Positions 1 to 31,113 are shown, counted from the stretch's first letter. The stretch is DNA of 64,000 nt from Silurus meridionalis (GCF_014805685.1 NC_060893.1:9758773-9822772); one strand, 5' to 3'. Numbers and translations are program-made. Notes: a model not told the origin generated them from the letters alone.

Positions 1-84
1 CATACCATTTTTGCAAACCTGTGCCATCAACATAAAAATGTCACATCTAGCCAAATGCAGCAGCAGAACGCCTTTTATTCCCAG

Positions 85-1428
85 GTGATCTGTATACGCT
101 GCAGGAGATGTCGGAATACCCGGCTGCATTTACTGAGGTGGATGCTAAAGGCTGGTACCCGCTACACAGGGCAGCAGTACAGCAGTCAGTACAAGTGCTG
201 GAGAGAGTGATATATGGTGGGTGGTGCAAATGCATACACGTACATGGTCACTGGTCCAGATGTGACCACTGGATAGCTACAAAAAAAGACAGTAATGATA
301 CCATAGCTTACTTTTATGGCAGCATCTTACAGGCTGACCCTTGATGAAGAAACAGCTGATAGAGAGACCCCCTTGACTCTGGCCACTCAAGCAGGATTGG
401 TAGAGATTGTTTGCACTTTGCTGGATCATGGAGCATCTCCTCATAGAACCAATGGCAGGAATGAGTCTCCGCTATTACTGGGTATTATTACTTCTGACTA
501 CTACTACTAACAGGCCAACATTACCATAAGAAACCTACATAAATCATTGCAGTGGTATAAAATGATATACACACTTTTTCTTTGCAGCTGTAAGAACAGA
601 TTCTTATGAAATAGCATTAGCACTTATAAAACGAGGTGCACTGGTGAACCAGGTCTGTCTGAAGAAGTGGACAGCTGTGCATGAGGCTGCTAAAGTGGGC
701 TGTGTTGACATCCTAAAGCTTCTACTGCAGCACGGAGGTCACGTCTCAGAGACAGATCAGCATGGCGTGACCCCAATGGGTATCGCGGCAGAATACGCTC
801 AGGCGGAAGTCCTCGATATCCTCATTCACAATGGTAAGGAGGAGTTGCATCATGCATCAGTGCACATGTAATGTAGCTGTGATTATTGCCAGTTTTTTAT
901 GCAGAGTGACTGTTTTAACTTTTGTTTTGGGCTCCTTATCTAACATGATCTTTGCAGGAAGAAAAAACTAGGCAAGAGTAAAAAAGTTAATAACATCATT
1001 TCTGTCATTTTGGTAAGAAATAGTTTCCTAAAATAAAGCTCTCAATATGATGCATTCAAAAACACAATTGTGGTCAAAATCTAATCAAAGGACTTGGAAG
1101 ATCCATCGCAAAAGTGACAAAGTTAAATAAAAAAATCTTAAAATGTAAATGTGTTCTTTGCTTTTACAACAGGTGGTGATGTAAATGCTCAGGCACCAAA
1201 TGGAGACAGTGTTCTCTATGATGCTGCTGGTTCTGGTAATCCAGACTGTATTGACCTTCTTCTCCAAAATGGGTCCAATCCCAACATCGCCAACCTCTCC
1301 TCACAGCTCCCTATTCATCGAGCTGCTTATGAAGGGCACTACCTGTGAGTACAAGGCACGATTCTTACATTATACATTACTTAGTGAACCAAAATTTAAT
1401 TATAAATGTGGTATAATGTATCGTTTCA

Positions 1429-1520
<92 letters not shown>

Positions 1521-3501
1521 TATAAATATGTATATTTGTATATATGTTCTGTTTGACCATTTTTATAAATAAATACATAATAATAAAAAATTAATAAATA
1601 TAAAAGCGCGAAATTAAAACCTTCAACGCAACACACATTCAAGATGTCCTTTCTTTAATCAGATATAAAAATCAATTAAAAAATATTTTTCATCACTAAA
1701 CATTTGTTTTACTGATGCACCAAGTCTCAAATCAAGCACCAAAATCTGCCATCATAAACACATCCGCCAATGAATCCTCCGGGGTCGCCAAACGCACCGG
1801 CACGATTTGTGGCTATTTTTCCTCATAACGCCGAAACAAACAGATAAGAGCAATACGTAATTCAGATCTGTGAAGGGTCTACTGTTATTTATATGCATAT
1901 ATACAATAAAGAAAACAGACTGGGTGCACTCTCTGCCGTCTCTGTTATCTCTCTTTACAGACAAATAAACATAAAAACGTGAATCTCAGTGAACAATGCA
2001 AATAAAAACAAATATTCTCTGATTATGTAATCCGTATGAAAGTTAGAAAACATACAGTTTCTCTGGTATCACCTCATTAACCGTCCGTGTGGAAACATAG
2101 CAAAAGATTCTTGTGGTGTCCAGATGATTTACGTAATTTAAAATACCATAATTACATTTACAAGAACATTTTGTCTTAATTCTCTTTGTTGAGTTTGGTT
2201 TTACCAATAATAAACACACATTCGCATAAAGCATCTACATTTGTTGTTTAAAAGATAAAAAACTTGAAAAGTGTTAATTCAAGATACTTTTGGAACAAAA
2301 AAAAGTGCGATTGAATTGCAATTAATCACAAGTTAACTTTATAACTTTAAATTTAACTTTAAACAATTTTCAAATGATTTTCTTTTAGCGCATTGAGGAT
2401 GTTGGTACCTATAACCACAAGAAGAGCTCTGCGCCTTGCGGGTCAGAGTCCAGTTCACTCAGCAGCAGATGGTGGCCATGCACAATGTCTCCAGCTTCTA
2501 CTGAAGAAAGGCTTTGATGTTAATTCTCTTCTTGACCAGCATATATCTGAAAATTATGGCGATATGAGGAAAAGTGCCTTGTTCTTCTGTGTTTCTAATG
2601 GAGATGTGACTTGTACTCAGTTGTTACTCAGAGCTGGGGCTAAACCTGACCTGGATCCTCTGAGCTGTCTTCTGGTGGCAGTGAGAGCTGGCAGATATGA
2701 GATAGTCAAGCTGCTTCTGGCCAATGGCGCTAATGTGAACTACTGCTTCACAGTGGTCAATGACACTCTTTTCCCGACCGCGCTACAGTATAGCCTCAGG
2801 GATGAGATGATGATGCGGATGCTACTTAATAGCGGCTACGATGCTGACAAATGCTTTGTCTGCCATCATGACTCAACATGGACTGACCGAAGTCATCATT
2901 CAGACCATTCAAACGACAAGATCCCAGTGAGTTTGGCATTCATTTCTTAAGAAAGATTGAGACTAGATGGTTCACTCTAAAATAAAGCAGTTCTCAGGAC
3001 TCAAATTTTTCTACAATAATGATGGCAGCTCTTTTTTTCCTAAAAGTGCATTAATGTAATGTCTCTTGTGTAGTTTTGTGACTTCATCAGTGTCTCATGG
3101 CTGGTGCAATATGCAGGAAAAGCTGTGCAGGTTCTTTTGGACTATGTCGGCCATGTCCCAATATGTTCAAAACTGAAGATGGTTCTGCAGAAGCATAAAG
3201 AATGGCCAGAAATGTGTCACATTTTAGGTGAATAACCAAGACTGTAACAGCAACATAATGCACTTAGATGTTAACATGAAAGGTGATGTAGTGCAGCTCA
3301 TGGTGCTCTTGTTTATGCATTTTTCCAGGAAACCCTCGGTCACTAAAGCACATGTGCAGACTTTTGATCAGAAGACAGATGACGCCAAGGAGACTGGGAG
3401 ACCAAGGCATTATCAACTCCGCTCCATTCCCACCTTTACTAAAGAAGTACTTGATGTATAGGGAGCATGACCTGTATGGCAGCTTATGTGCAGATGAATG
3501 A
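85..3501 (+). CDS. asb15: Ankyrin repeat and SOCS box protein 15 (5'-partial, seven exons)
   Basis: Probable substrate-recognition subunit of an elongin-BC/cullin-5 E3 ubiquitin ligase; ASB15 is linked to muscle in vertebrates (family knowledge). Exons read from splice sites and frame: 85-216, 323-481, 588-833, 1173-1344, 2389-2926, 3074-3227, 3329-3501 (stop TGA 3499-3501), all flanked by AG/GT. They join without a break into about 524 codons. Motifs such as [45 protein letters not shown] and [10 protein letters not shown] are ankyrin repeats matching human ASB15 in order. The last exon ([13 protein letters not shown] onward) is the SOCS box. The N-terminal part lies left of the window: the first exon starts in mid-codon after an acceptor at 83-84, so the ATG at 108 is internal. 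A possible poly(A) signal AATAAA is at 4210. Paralogue assignment (asb15a or b) is not possible here. Confidence 0.93.
1429..1512. repeat. (AT)n microsatellite in asb15 intron
   Basis: About 84 bp of almost pure TA dinucleotides inside the 1.04-kb intron 1345-2388. The rest of that intron is AT-rich and shows no coding content. Confidence 0.95.
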
Positions 3502-5645
3502 TCAGATTATATCAGGAAACAGAAAAACCCCCAAAACAAAACAGGAACTCATACAATCTCGTAAAGATGATTTAAGGCAGAACGCTTACCTCTCAAACCT
3601 GTTTAAAAGAGAGCGATTGCTTTGATAAACGATAGCTAAAATGTTAAACTGTCCTTCGATGGAAGTAATATTGCGTCTGTATAAAGTAAACAGAGTGAAA
3701 TATTTCACAGTCTTATATTAAAAATTGTATTAATGGAGCATGCTTTAAAACGCAGCTTCCTGGTGCTATGATGAATGACCACATTGTTTCATGTGCATTT
3801 GAAGGTTTGTACTTAATTAATAATTTTACAAATACCAATGCTGTCCCCTGATTTTTTATGCTGGTTGCAAGTACAGTGGTCCCCAAAAAGTTGCAAATTT
3901 TGGATGCACCCCCGCAGCCCCTATGGACCTTTACGTATTTCATTAATGTACCTTAATTAATCCATCTAGACATTGTCACTTTAATACAATTATGTGTTTT
4001 GAACATTTTTATGAAATTTGTTAGTGAAAACATAGTTTAAAAATGTTATTCCTAACGTTCCTGCACATTCGGGCCCGCTGCTGATTCCCGGCAATAAGAT
4101 TTGAAGATAATCCGCAACTTGCTATTAGTTAGGTTCCAAATGAGAACCCGCAAATGTTCCGAGACAGAATTATCAGGGGTTTTCCGTACACAGTAACGTT
4201 GTTTCTGTAAATAAAATCTTCATTTTACATTAAAGTCCTGCTCAGTCCAGCCTGCAGCAAATCACTTGTACTTTACAAACATTTTTACTCTAAATATAAA
4301 AAAATCCCTTTGAACAATCTAGAAGGGAGAATGTATAATGAAGATTTTCCAGGGATCTTGTTTAGTCATTATTGCCTCAGGTTGACCCCACTTGAAGTCC
4401 CCGTTCTGCCAATGATAAAGTTCCCTTTCATTTTTCTGATAAACCCAGTTACGATGAAAGATGTGCTTTCTGACCTCTGACACGACGAACAGTGGGAAAA
4501 TAAACAAAAATTCTCTTATAAAGTAATTATTTGCAATAAAAATGAAATTTGGTCCAGAGAATGAGAATATATTTTTTTGAAATTCATAAATAACCACAGT
4601 GATTTAATTGAATAAAATACATTCGTATCACTGCCTCATAAGCATCACAATTCATGTATGCATTCCCCTCTGAATGTACTGAAATGGCAAAGCTACATCG
4701 GGTTGAAATCACAAGATGGATATTAGGCAATAGATCAGAATTTTTTTTTTAAGTTTCAGTTTCATGTGGTAAACAACCTAGAATATGGCACCTTTGGTGG
4801 CAGACCACCCACAAGCAGATTTATATAAAGCTTAATATTTGTTTGCATATCTCATGCAAGCCCAAGCCAGGACATTACCTCCAGTGACCAATAGCCTGTA
4901 TATTTTTATTCATGAGCAGATCATTTCTTTCTCCTCACTTTTGAAGATATCGTCATGGATTTAGAATCTTTGTGGTTCATATATGTATTTCTTTGCAAAT
5001 TCCATGCTGGCATTGTGAATTTTACTGCTGGTGACCCCCTTAGGGAACAAAATATTCAATGGGTTTTGTTACAGGTCCGTTTTACATATTTAAATTTAGG
5101 GAGAATGTTTGTTCGTCTTCAGAGGAATATAAAAAGATTCAGGATAAAAAAAAAATATATATAAAGAACATACTTGGAAAAATTACAATTCTACCAATCT
5201 TTGAGATTGTCATACTTGAAAAAAAAGTAGACAAATACATATGAATTGTTTCTTTTGCAAAGACAGACATATTTGGAAAATCCAACATTAAAATAAAATT
5301 GAGTAAACAATGATTGACCGATTGACAGCTATTGTTACTTTTTTTAAACCCCATTAGCCTGTAGTGTATATAGCCTAATCACCCTTACAGTTACAGTTTT
5401 CATGACTTTGACCCATTTATCTAGAATTTGAGGGTCAACAAGGTCATAAAAGTTGTAAATTGCTCATGTAAAACTTGCTCTGTCAATGTTACATAATATT
5501 ACTACACCAACACAACCCACCCTTGGACTTGGGAAAGAGAACTGGTGAATTAAGAATTGAACAAAATGTGAAATTTACAGGTAAATGACTTGACATTACC
5601 ACTGACACAAAGACAAACGACTGAAAAAAAATGAACCAATATTAC
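3502..5645. other. asb15 3' UTR and convergent intergenic DNA
   Basis: AT-rich sequence between the asb15 stop and the presumed 3' end of wasl. AATAAA at 4210 (+ strand) could end asb15. No conserved reading frame or RNA gene is visible; the short open frames here have no recognisable content. Confidence 0.6.
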
Positions 5646-6084
5646 CATTTATTTAAGTATACAATTTAGTGTTTTCATTCCACGTTCCAACCCATTTGTA
5701 AGGTTCGGTGTCAGTTTTATAGTTTTAATGCAGCGCGACCCTTGAAGGGTAGCAAAACTCAGACAAATACTGTTAAAACAGTTAATTGCTACACAAAGAT
5801 CCTTAGTATTGACCTTGCATGTGTTTGTCATGCATTTTAAAAAGCAGTGGCTTTTTAAAAGCTTATAGAGTAAATGGTTTAAGTTGCTGAACTTTTTGTG
5901 TAGTGCTCTTCCATGATATGATTAAAAAAAAAAAAAAAAGAAAAAGAAAAAAAGTTACTGGGGATGTTGATCATATTTCAAAACAAACTGCATTCACAAC
6001 ATTGTCAGTTTTGATCTACAGCATTATCTTTTTCAATAACACCATAAAGCAAGAAACTAAACAGAAAAAATAAACTGTATTTTG

Positions 6085-6142
<58 letters not shown>

Positions 6143-6760
6143 TGTTCAGTGAAACCTTAACCTGGTACTAAAAAGCACAGGAAATCAGTGAAAATGCAGC
6201 AAAATGTGGTGTTGTAGTGACTTTCATCTCGACATCCGTGCAAAACATAACATAGTTTATCAGCCGAGTGTACATTTACATACAGTTACAGGTTTGGTGG
6301 CTGGGTGGAAGGGTTAAATATTCTGATAGAAGAACCTCTTACCAAAACATAGAATGCTAAACTAGGACTTGTATATGAAAATCAAAAGTACTGAAAAGCA
6401 GGGTATGAAAATAGCGCTTTCAATCGTTAATCAACAATTAACAAGTACATTGAGGATCCTGTCCATCTCCCTTTCCTCGTTAATGAGGGAACAAACATTC
6501 AAATCGACAAAGCCCTTCCTGGCGTTAAATTTCACATGGTTATTCCAGGATATTACTTTACAGAGGATACATGACAATACTTTACAGATTATATGAGGTA
6601 TTGCACAAATTATTAAAAAAAAAATAATAATAATAAAAATAGGCAACAAAAATATACAGCGATTTGAAAGAACATGTACAGAGTTTGAGTACATTTTGGA
6701 AAGGTGAGAATTTAGTGTCAATTATTCTACTGGGTGGGAGTTACCACAAGGAGATGAGCT
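5646..6760 (-). other. wasl: Presumed wasl 3' UTR
   Basis: Sequence downstream of the wasl stop, read on the minus strand. TTTATT at 5648-5653 is AATAAA on the minus strand and is a candidate poly(A) signal, giving a 3' UTR of about 1.1 kb. It contains a (GT)n tract at 6086-6140. The exact end is inferred. Confidence 0.4.
6086..6140. repeat. (GT)n microsatellite
   Basis: About 55 bp of pure GT repeats within the presumed wasl 3' UTR. Confidence 0.95.
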
Positions 6761-23477
<16,717 letters not shown>

Positions 23478-24110
23478 GTTTGCAAAAACACGAGGCGGAC
23501 GAGTCCTGCTGTTGGTATCCTGGTAAAGTTTTTTAGGTGAAATATATGCGATCAGACATCATCGTGGCCTGCACTCGGCCCATCCTGGAACTGCATTCCG
23601 CAAAGAACCGACTCAGAACTTGCCTTTCCCTCCAAGCACACCTTCTTCTTAAACAAAACGTGTGATCCCGCAAATAAAACTCGGTTTGGACGCTTCAGCA
23701 ACCGATCATCTGCAAATTATAAACTTTCATCCCGAACTCCTACAGCAACAACGATCACCTCAATCCAACATGGCAGCTCGGGTGGATGAAGCGATACGCC
23801 AGCCACGAATAGGGGTCTTAAAACCAGCCCCTTTCCATATTTTTTTATCAATGACAAAATGTCATATCAGGAGAGATTCATTTATTATTATTTACAATAA
23901 GGATTCACGTTACGCAACTCATGTTGCAACAGTTCCTATAACATGGCAAATTTGTGCAGTCCCCTCCCCTCCTTGAGTAAATGGTTTATTCCTGTTTTCC
24001 CGTGTATTCTGCAGTATGCGGACAGACGAGCCGCGCTTGGGATGGGCGGAGCCTCACGCTCCCGGAGAGGGGGCACCTTTACGTCATAATATCAAAGAAG
24101 ATTACAATTT
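23478..24110 (-). promoter_or_regulatory. wasl: Presumed wasl 5' UTR/promoter region
   Basis: Sequence just upstream of the wasl ATG on the minus strand. It is richer in G+C and CpG than its surroundings and contains a GC-box-like GGGCGGAG near 24045 and an AACATGGC motif near 23768. No TATA box is obvious. The transcription start is not determinable. Confidence 0.4.
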
Positions 24111-24349
24111 TTTTGCACGTCTTCTGTTCCCTTGATCTGCAAAAGATCAAGTTCACGAATAATAGTAGGAAATGCTGCTACGGATTTACGTGTTGCATTT
24201 TAATTGTGAGATGTAAAAAAGAGGGACTAATATTTCTAACGTCAACATGATTGTTTTGAGTATTGTTTATTGTTTCACATAAGTCGGTATAGAGCAGCAT
24301 GAGTGCAGGATACAGAGTAACTCATCTTAATACTATAACTTGTGTAGGG

Positions 24350-24765
24350 CCAGGTCCATACTAATAAGCTTTTGTTTAAAAACATTTCTTCTCTCCTTTT
24401 AGGCCTTCCGTCCATACTGAGAAGGCGTTTTCAGTCAATGAAAATGTAGCTTTTTGGAAAAATGTAGCAAAATGGATAAATTTGAAAATGCAGTTTTTGC
24501 GTTGCAGCATGGACTGTGAAAACAAAGGCTTTCGAAAATGATGATGCATTTTAAGTCATTGCTGGAAAGTAAATAAACGCCAGGCAGAAATGACGCATGT
24601 CAAAGAGTCTTACATTTTGCTAATGCGCAGTACAGGGATGTAAGCGTTTTCAGTGTGGATGAGTAACTTTTGGAAAATGACTGAAAGTGTGGACACGAAG
24701 TGTTTTTAGAAGAAAACACCATTTTCAAATTAATCCGGATTGGTGTAGACATGGTCTAAATCGCC
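24350..24765. mobile_element. Probable hAT-type MITE
   Basis: Imperfect terminal inverted repeats: GGCCAGGTCCATACTAATA at left and, as reverse complement, AGACCATGTCTACACCAAT at right. The body is rich in GAAAATG and phrases of the AGTGTGGACAC type common in fish non-autonomous hAT elements. No transposase remains. Confidence 0.55.
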
Positions 24766-27360
24766 AACATTTACAGCCTACATTGTGTCTCTGCCTAGGA
24801 TGAAGAGTTTTTAATTTCTGCCAAGCTCTGACGAAGTAGGATGAATGACATGATCAATGCTTTAATTGATTGGAAATAAATAAATAAAAAAAAGCAAGAA
24901 GCACTTATGGAGCACTGCCCCAGCTGCAGTATAATGGCTGTTAGTAAAGCATGAAGCAATCAGTACAGTAAATGATAACATGCTTCACCTTCCTCCCTGT
25001 GGCAACAGCAAGGAGTGAAGCGAACAGTAAATACAGGTGCAGGGGCCATTAGAAAGAGACATTTCATACCTAAATTGGGATGCAAGGGCAGAATAAAATG
25101 TGGCCAGAAGACACCTTTGAGCAGTCCTATGGAAGACGAGAAAGTGCATTTTGTTAGGAACACAGAGAAGCTGACAGAGAACATGGGTATTGTAGTACAG
25201 TAATGGTAATCAAGAATACAGTAAACTGGTATCAAGAATTCTTTGGACTGAGATCATTGTGGTGGAAGAGATACCAAACACCTCATTATTGTTGGAGGCT
25301 GATGAAGCTTAAAGATGGAAAAGACTTGCTGGATACAGCCAGGATATAAAAGAGGTGATATGTGGGTTTGTAAAGCACATCATATTCTAGGCCAGCAAAC
25401 CAGTGGGGCTGCAAACACACACTGACTCGTTGTTGGCAAAAACATTCTGTACCCATTGCCACTGCTGCTTAAACAGTCTTCGGCCTACAGGCCCAGGAGG
25501 TATCAAATAATACAAAAACACATGATATAGTGCATTTTTGTTAGTCTGTGTTGACATCATTCCTGTGAAGAGTTTAAAGACTGATTACCTTTATTAAAGG
25601 AGCTATTGAAGAAGAGTTTAATTTGAGGGAGATTGGTACCACCACAGCAGCCCTTAATACATATAATACATTTTATGCCAAAGTAAAGTTTAATCAAGCC
25701 TCTAAAGAACAGTTTATCAAACCGGTATGGATCCTGACCTCATTACTCAAATCACATGACCAGTGATGGGATGGTCACTTCCTCTGCAACTAGAGTACTG
25801 GAGCTTGATGACAGACAAGTGACAACTAAACACAATGATTACAGGGTAAGGATTAGTTTGAGTGTTGACCTTTGTCAAACACAGCCATCTGCCTGACACA
25901 GGTACAATTCCAGAGCAAACTGGTTTTTACTGACTACAGAAGTGCAGTGACTACTAGAAATACAGACGATAATGAAACAGAAATAAATAATACTTGGACC
26001 AGAAAACTTGGCTCACCTATAGAATCACTCGAATTGGTGGCAAGAGCATGTGTGTCTTGAACATGTGCCTTTACACAGTGGTCTAGCACATGTTTTCTCC
26101 TATTGAGGTATAGTCCTAAGTGTTCTCCTGGCAAATAGGGAAATAGTAACAACACATGTCTTCCAGTAAGGGGGGTAGGTGGGGGTGGCATGGAAAAACC
26201 TGTGAAAATGAAATAAAGATGGAAAAGCAGACTCGGTGTCAACATATCGTTATCCCGAATATGTGGCTGGTACTGCAATGATTCCAGAAATACACTGCTG
26301 CAGACAGACAACACCACAATTACATTTTACAACAGAGGGTATGAAAACACAAGAGAGGTTGAGGTGGGAAAACAAGCTCTGAAACTGGGTAGAAGTCTTG
26401 TATTTTGAGAACTACCTACCTACTGAGCCAGTCCAGTCAGGCAGCAGATGTGCTGTTTGCAAGAAGCCAGTAGACAGGGACTCTGAAATCTGGAAGAAGT
26501 TGGACAACTCTTTGCCCAATGTATTCAATGTCAGAGACAAAAAAAGAGACTAATATTTTGGGTGAGGACAACTTCCCGCACAATGAATTCCTTCTAACTG
26601 CTACAGCTGTAAAGCATTTAACAGAATATTAAACAAGTGTAACTCAAATACGTATTCTGGTGGAAAAGATCACGGTCACTCTGGTAGTTGATGTGTTTGA
26701 CCTGTCAGTTGCCTACAGAATTTGTCATGCCAATGATCTGGTCCTATGCAAAATGTGCAAAGTTTTCTTAACAGTGGTATTAAAAAATGAATACACTCCT
26801 TATATAAACAACATGCATAAAACCCCCTTTAATGTTTTAGAGTCTGTCAAGTTATTTAGAACCATCACAAGTGATTCTTTTTCAACAAGGATCAGAAATA
26901 CTACATCAAAATTCTTTACATCAAAAGATCTGCAGACCTCATGTAAAAGAGATGTCACATTTGAATTTGTAATTAGTGTGAAGCAGTTTGTGACACATGA
27001 ATCGTTAAATTATGCATATATAAAGTAGCTTTCACTCAAAACTATGGATGCCACCAGGATGCAAATATTTAAACATGTATCGCTGTAGCAGAATTCAGCA
27101 TTCCTATTACAGATTCTGATGCCATTAATGTCTATCAACCTTTCAACCGCAGAACAAAACATGCCCAGATCAGCCAATAGATCTAAAGTCCTTTGGGAAA
27201 ACCATGATCGGAGCTCTACAGTGTAGCTACCTGGTGTAAAGAACATGATTGCATAAGCATAAATAAAAGCAGGTCAAAAGGTGCCTTAATACAAACTAAA
27301 TTAAACACTGTAATGTTTTTAAAAAAAGCAACTTACAATTTTCTCATTTATCTAGCTAAA

Positions 27361-27420
27361 CAGGGTTAAGGGCCTTGATCAAGGGTGTAGTGGTGCTTCG
27401 TGGTGCTGGGATTTTAATTA
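27361..27420 (-). mobile_element. SINE tail fragment
   Basis: Reverse complement reads AATCCCAGCACCACG...CTTGATCAAGGCCCTTAACCCTG, the tail of the tRNA-derived SINE family also seen at 7.1, 12.9 and 14.9 kb. The head is missing. Confidence 0.6.
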
Positions 27421-29141
27421 AACTCAAATTAAAGTCCAAATTCATCCACGTAAGCTATTGTATGTGACATGATGTGATATATGTGATGTGAGAAGGCAAA
27501 CAAAATGATAATGTAACCCAGAAATAAAGTTGTTAGTTTGTACAAGGATAAAACCAGTATTCACAGACAAGGCCAAATGTAATAATAAAAGAAAAAAAAA
27601 CAATGCAGCAAAAGCCTAATACAAAACAAGGTAGTCAGCAATAATAAAAAGCTCTAACTTTACAAACACACTTGAAGTGGAAAGACTTTTGAAGTAAGCT
27701 AACGAACATAACATACTTAAAACCAGGATGTAGCCAGGAACTGGTAGCTGATGTTGCACTAGTACACATATTAGCACGGTCTCCTCTGTAGGGTAGGGAA
27801 GGTCCATATTAGAAGCACATGAAGAGTAACTAAGAGCAGTTTTACTTGATACTTTTTTCTTTAAGGAGTAACATGGCGTTCAAAATGTACCATTGCAAGA
27901 TTTTACATGCTGGCATGCGTTCTGTGGTGAGTTTTAGTGATTTCCTGCATCAGGCAGTAGGATTAATAAATGAATGATTATCAGGCTATTTATCAGGTAT
28001 TATTGGGTACTTGTAATGCTTATCAGTGCTGTCTGATATTGTTTGACAGGCTGTACCACCAGGATTTATTACATTTATTATTATTTATTACTGATGAATT
28101 TGATGTAATTGTAATAAGAGCAGGGGATCAAATGGAAAAGGGGCTGCAAGTGTTATTTTTCAGGAGTGTTTACAGTTCATATAAAAGAGCTACAATTCAT
28201 AGTTTCCTATTGGCTCACAGTTTATTTCTACATTCCTTATTTGTTGAATGTTGAATATTTATCCAACAAGCTTTTCAGACTTACCACTAAACATACTAAA
28301 AGTTTTAAAACATTTAAAACTTTTTACATTTCCATTGGTTAATGATATTATATGACAACATCATGATGTATTAATTAAGAGGTTGTGGTGACATTCTGCA
28401 CTTTGGTTCTTTTACTAGAAATATATTTGTGTGTTTTATTGCAGGCAGACAAACAAGCATTCTTGAGCTAACAAATTTTACTTGTAATTACTTTTACAAC
28501 TGTTGCAATATACCATACACTTTATTAGGAACAACTCATTTATACAATACCCAATCTGCCAAAAACCAACATAGGTCAAGATCTTTATTTATTGTTCATA
28601 TTAAACATCACAGTAGGGAACGTGTGACAGAAAAAGACAGGTGGCACCTTTAGACTTTTGTAGATTCCTGTTCTAAGCTGAGTGGAACGTGATATAGTCT
28701 TATCTGAATGTCTGAGATGAATTTTTGCTTACCACGTTTGTAAAGAATGAATTCCTATTGCCTGCAGACCTGCTGTTTACTATGTTTTTGCTTTTTTGCA
28801 CCGTCTGGTGGCCTTAAATTAAATCAGCCAAAACATGTGCCTTTATCTGCATGATTTTCTGCATTGATGCTGCCACATGTTTTGACTGTTTTCACCATTG
28901 ATTTAAGGTCTATAGGTGTTTCTAATGGTGGAAGATATACACAAATATAACCAACGCTTCCTTTTTTTAGTTGAAAATGTAATTTACACATGTACCAAAC
29001 TACAAGTGCTGAAAACAGACAATAAAAGCATCAGGATGAATCAATCAGGTTCAGCAAGCAAAAGAATCCACAGCAGTAGAAGTCTATCAAGATCAAGCAC
29101 TGGCACCTCATCAGGCAGCATGAGTACATCATACACAGCTA

Positions 29142-29167
29142 GAGAGGAGAGGAGAGGAGAGGAGAGT

Positions 29168-29216
<49 letters not shown>
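29142..29216. repeat. (GAGGA)n/(GA)n simple repeat
   Basis: Short GAGGA units followed by about 47 bp of GA dinucleotides. The open frame running into it is low-complexity and not a gene. Confidence 0.95.
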
Positions 29217-29217
<1 letters not shown>

Positions 29218-30046
29218 AGATTGCTAGCTATGCTTTTATTTTACAGTGGTTTAATTTTGTATACTTTGTGATTATGTGCAAGCATGTCTGGAGCCAGAGT
29301 CTAACGCAGGCATGAGGACACCTGGGGACATAGATCTTTACCTTTACTTAAGAAAAGAAAAATTATATAACAAAATGCTCAACTAAACAAACAGAGTGTG
29401 TATGAGTTGTGGACACAAGTGGAAAGCTATTTGTGGAAAGCGTTGGTGCCCTATAGAAGTCAAAGTCCATGCTGTATTGTTCATTCCACTGTGAAAGAGT
29501 CTACCATTGCATTACAGAACTTTATCATGTGTTTAAATTGACCAATTGTATGTAAATGAATTTCCCTGTCTGAAAACAATTCCAGAATGAGATTCTCAGA
29601 TCATTTACTTAATAATTTATTTTATAGTATTTACTAATTTCATAAATGAAAAAAAAAATCACATAAGAATGTATGTACAATTGACCCTCCTTAATAAATG
29701 ACTACAATGAAAAATAAAACTTGAATAATTTGATTAAAACATTACAGTGGCATCTTCTAGGAGCAAAATCTGCTGAGTTTCCCAGCACAATAGCACTAGT
29801 AATTATATTTACTTCTAAAATTAACACCTACTTCTAAACCTGCCTGAGCACATACCAGAAAGTGCCAAAACTGCAATTAGATTACAATGTTAATCTAAAA
29901 AACATTTTTAATATAGCAGGATAAACACAATCACGAATTAAGATAAAGCCGCAAGCAGTGGTTACTGTGGTTTAAACACCTAAGGCATTGAAGAAAAGAA
30001 ACATTAGGAACATGACCACCGAGTTTTAATCTGATCAGCCTTCGTT

Positions 30047-31040
30047 AACCTTGTGTTATAGTTGCTCGAACTTCATAGGCCGATGGTGGCCTTAAGATAC
30101 ACGAATATCTTAATAGACCCTTGTGGCACATTGGACACAGACACTGCAGGCCAATTTGATAAGACTAACGGATGCGTAGTCGTTGCCATTTTCTGTTTTT
30201 ATTTCCATCTTATAGCACCACCAAGTTGTCAAGCTACACAATTTAAAAAAATTTGACCACTGAGTGAGCTCATACACGAGTTTGGTGAAGACATCTCTTT
30301 CCGTTCTCAGGTTTTAGCCATTTTAGTGAAAGTGGCCCGCCTAGTTTTGAACTTTTTGGCGACCCTTTGCGAGTCAAAAGTTAAACTTTTTTTTTTTATA
30401 TTTATTGATAGTCACTGGTTTGGTTCCATTTGGGCAAAAAGCCTAGGACTAGTTTGCAAAAGTAGTCTTTTACAGAATAATGAATGATCAATTTGATTGA
30501 CATTAAATGTGTAGTGTATGTTTGAAAAATTGTGCAATATAACAATCATTTATACGCCATAAAACATGATATCGCCCCCCCAGTGGCTGATTTCTTAAAG
30601 CCCTTTAGGGCCATGGGCGTATAACCTTGTGTTATAGGTGCTCGAAATTTATGGCCAGGGGCGGCCATGTTTTTTTAGATACGTAAATGTCCTCATATAT
30701 CCTTGTGACAAATTGGACACAGACACTGTGTGGCAATTTTCAGGTCGAGTGAATTAACGGTTGCATAGTTAAAGCCATTTTTATGTTGTTTTTGTTTTTA
30801 GCGCCAACAAGTGGTCAAGCTCTGTATTTTATAAAATGTGACCAAAGAATGATGGGTCGGAATGATAAGTATTTCATTCCGTTCATAACAAATGCTATAA
30901 TTTAGCTATAATTGTTGATATTCACTGCCCAGACAACATTTCTGGTTTGGCCCTTATTTGTCCAAGTGGGTTAAAAATTTGTCAACCTCTCCCCAAATTG
31001 AGCTCTACCATCTGGCCAAGTTTCAAGCCTCTAGGCCTTA
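30047..31040. repeat. Two diverged direct copies of a roughly 400-bp repeat
   Basis: Copy 1 begins near 30047 and copy 2 near 30625, both with ACCTTGTGTTATAG and TGCTCGAA. Both contain TTGGACACAGACACTG, then AGC-rich CACCA/CAACAAGTTGTCAAGCT and GTGGTCAAGCT, then TTTGACCA/TGTGACCA. No coding potential. Unidentified transposon family. Confidence 0.65.
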
Positions 31041-31062
31041 CGGTTTGATCTGCACAGTCAGT

Positions 31063-31063
<1 letters not shown>

Positions 31064-31110
<47 letters not shown>
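31064..31110. repeat. (AAT)n microsatellite
   Basis: About 15 units of AAT. Confidence 0.95.

Positions 31111-31113
<3 letters not shown>

Noticed and set aside
26660..27028. 122-codon open frame
   Set aside because: AT-rich composition, no recognisable motif, no splice or promoter context, and the upstream sequence is not coding-like. Treated as chance.
28916..29227. 103-codon Ser/Arg-rich open frame
   Set aside because: It runs into (GAGGA)n/(GA)n simple repeat and has low-complexity content. No homology recognised.
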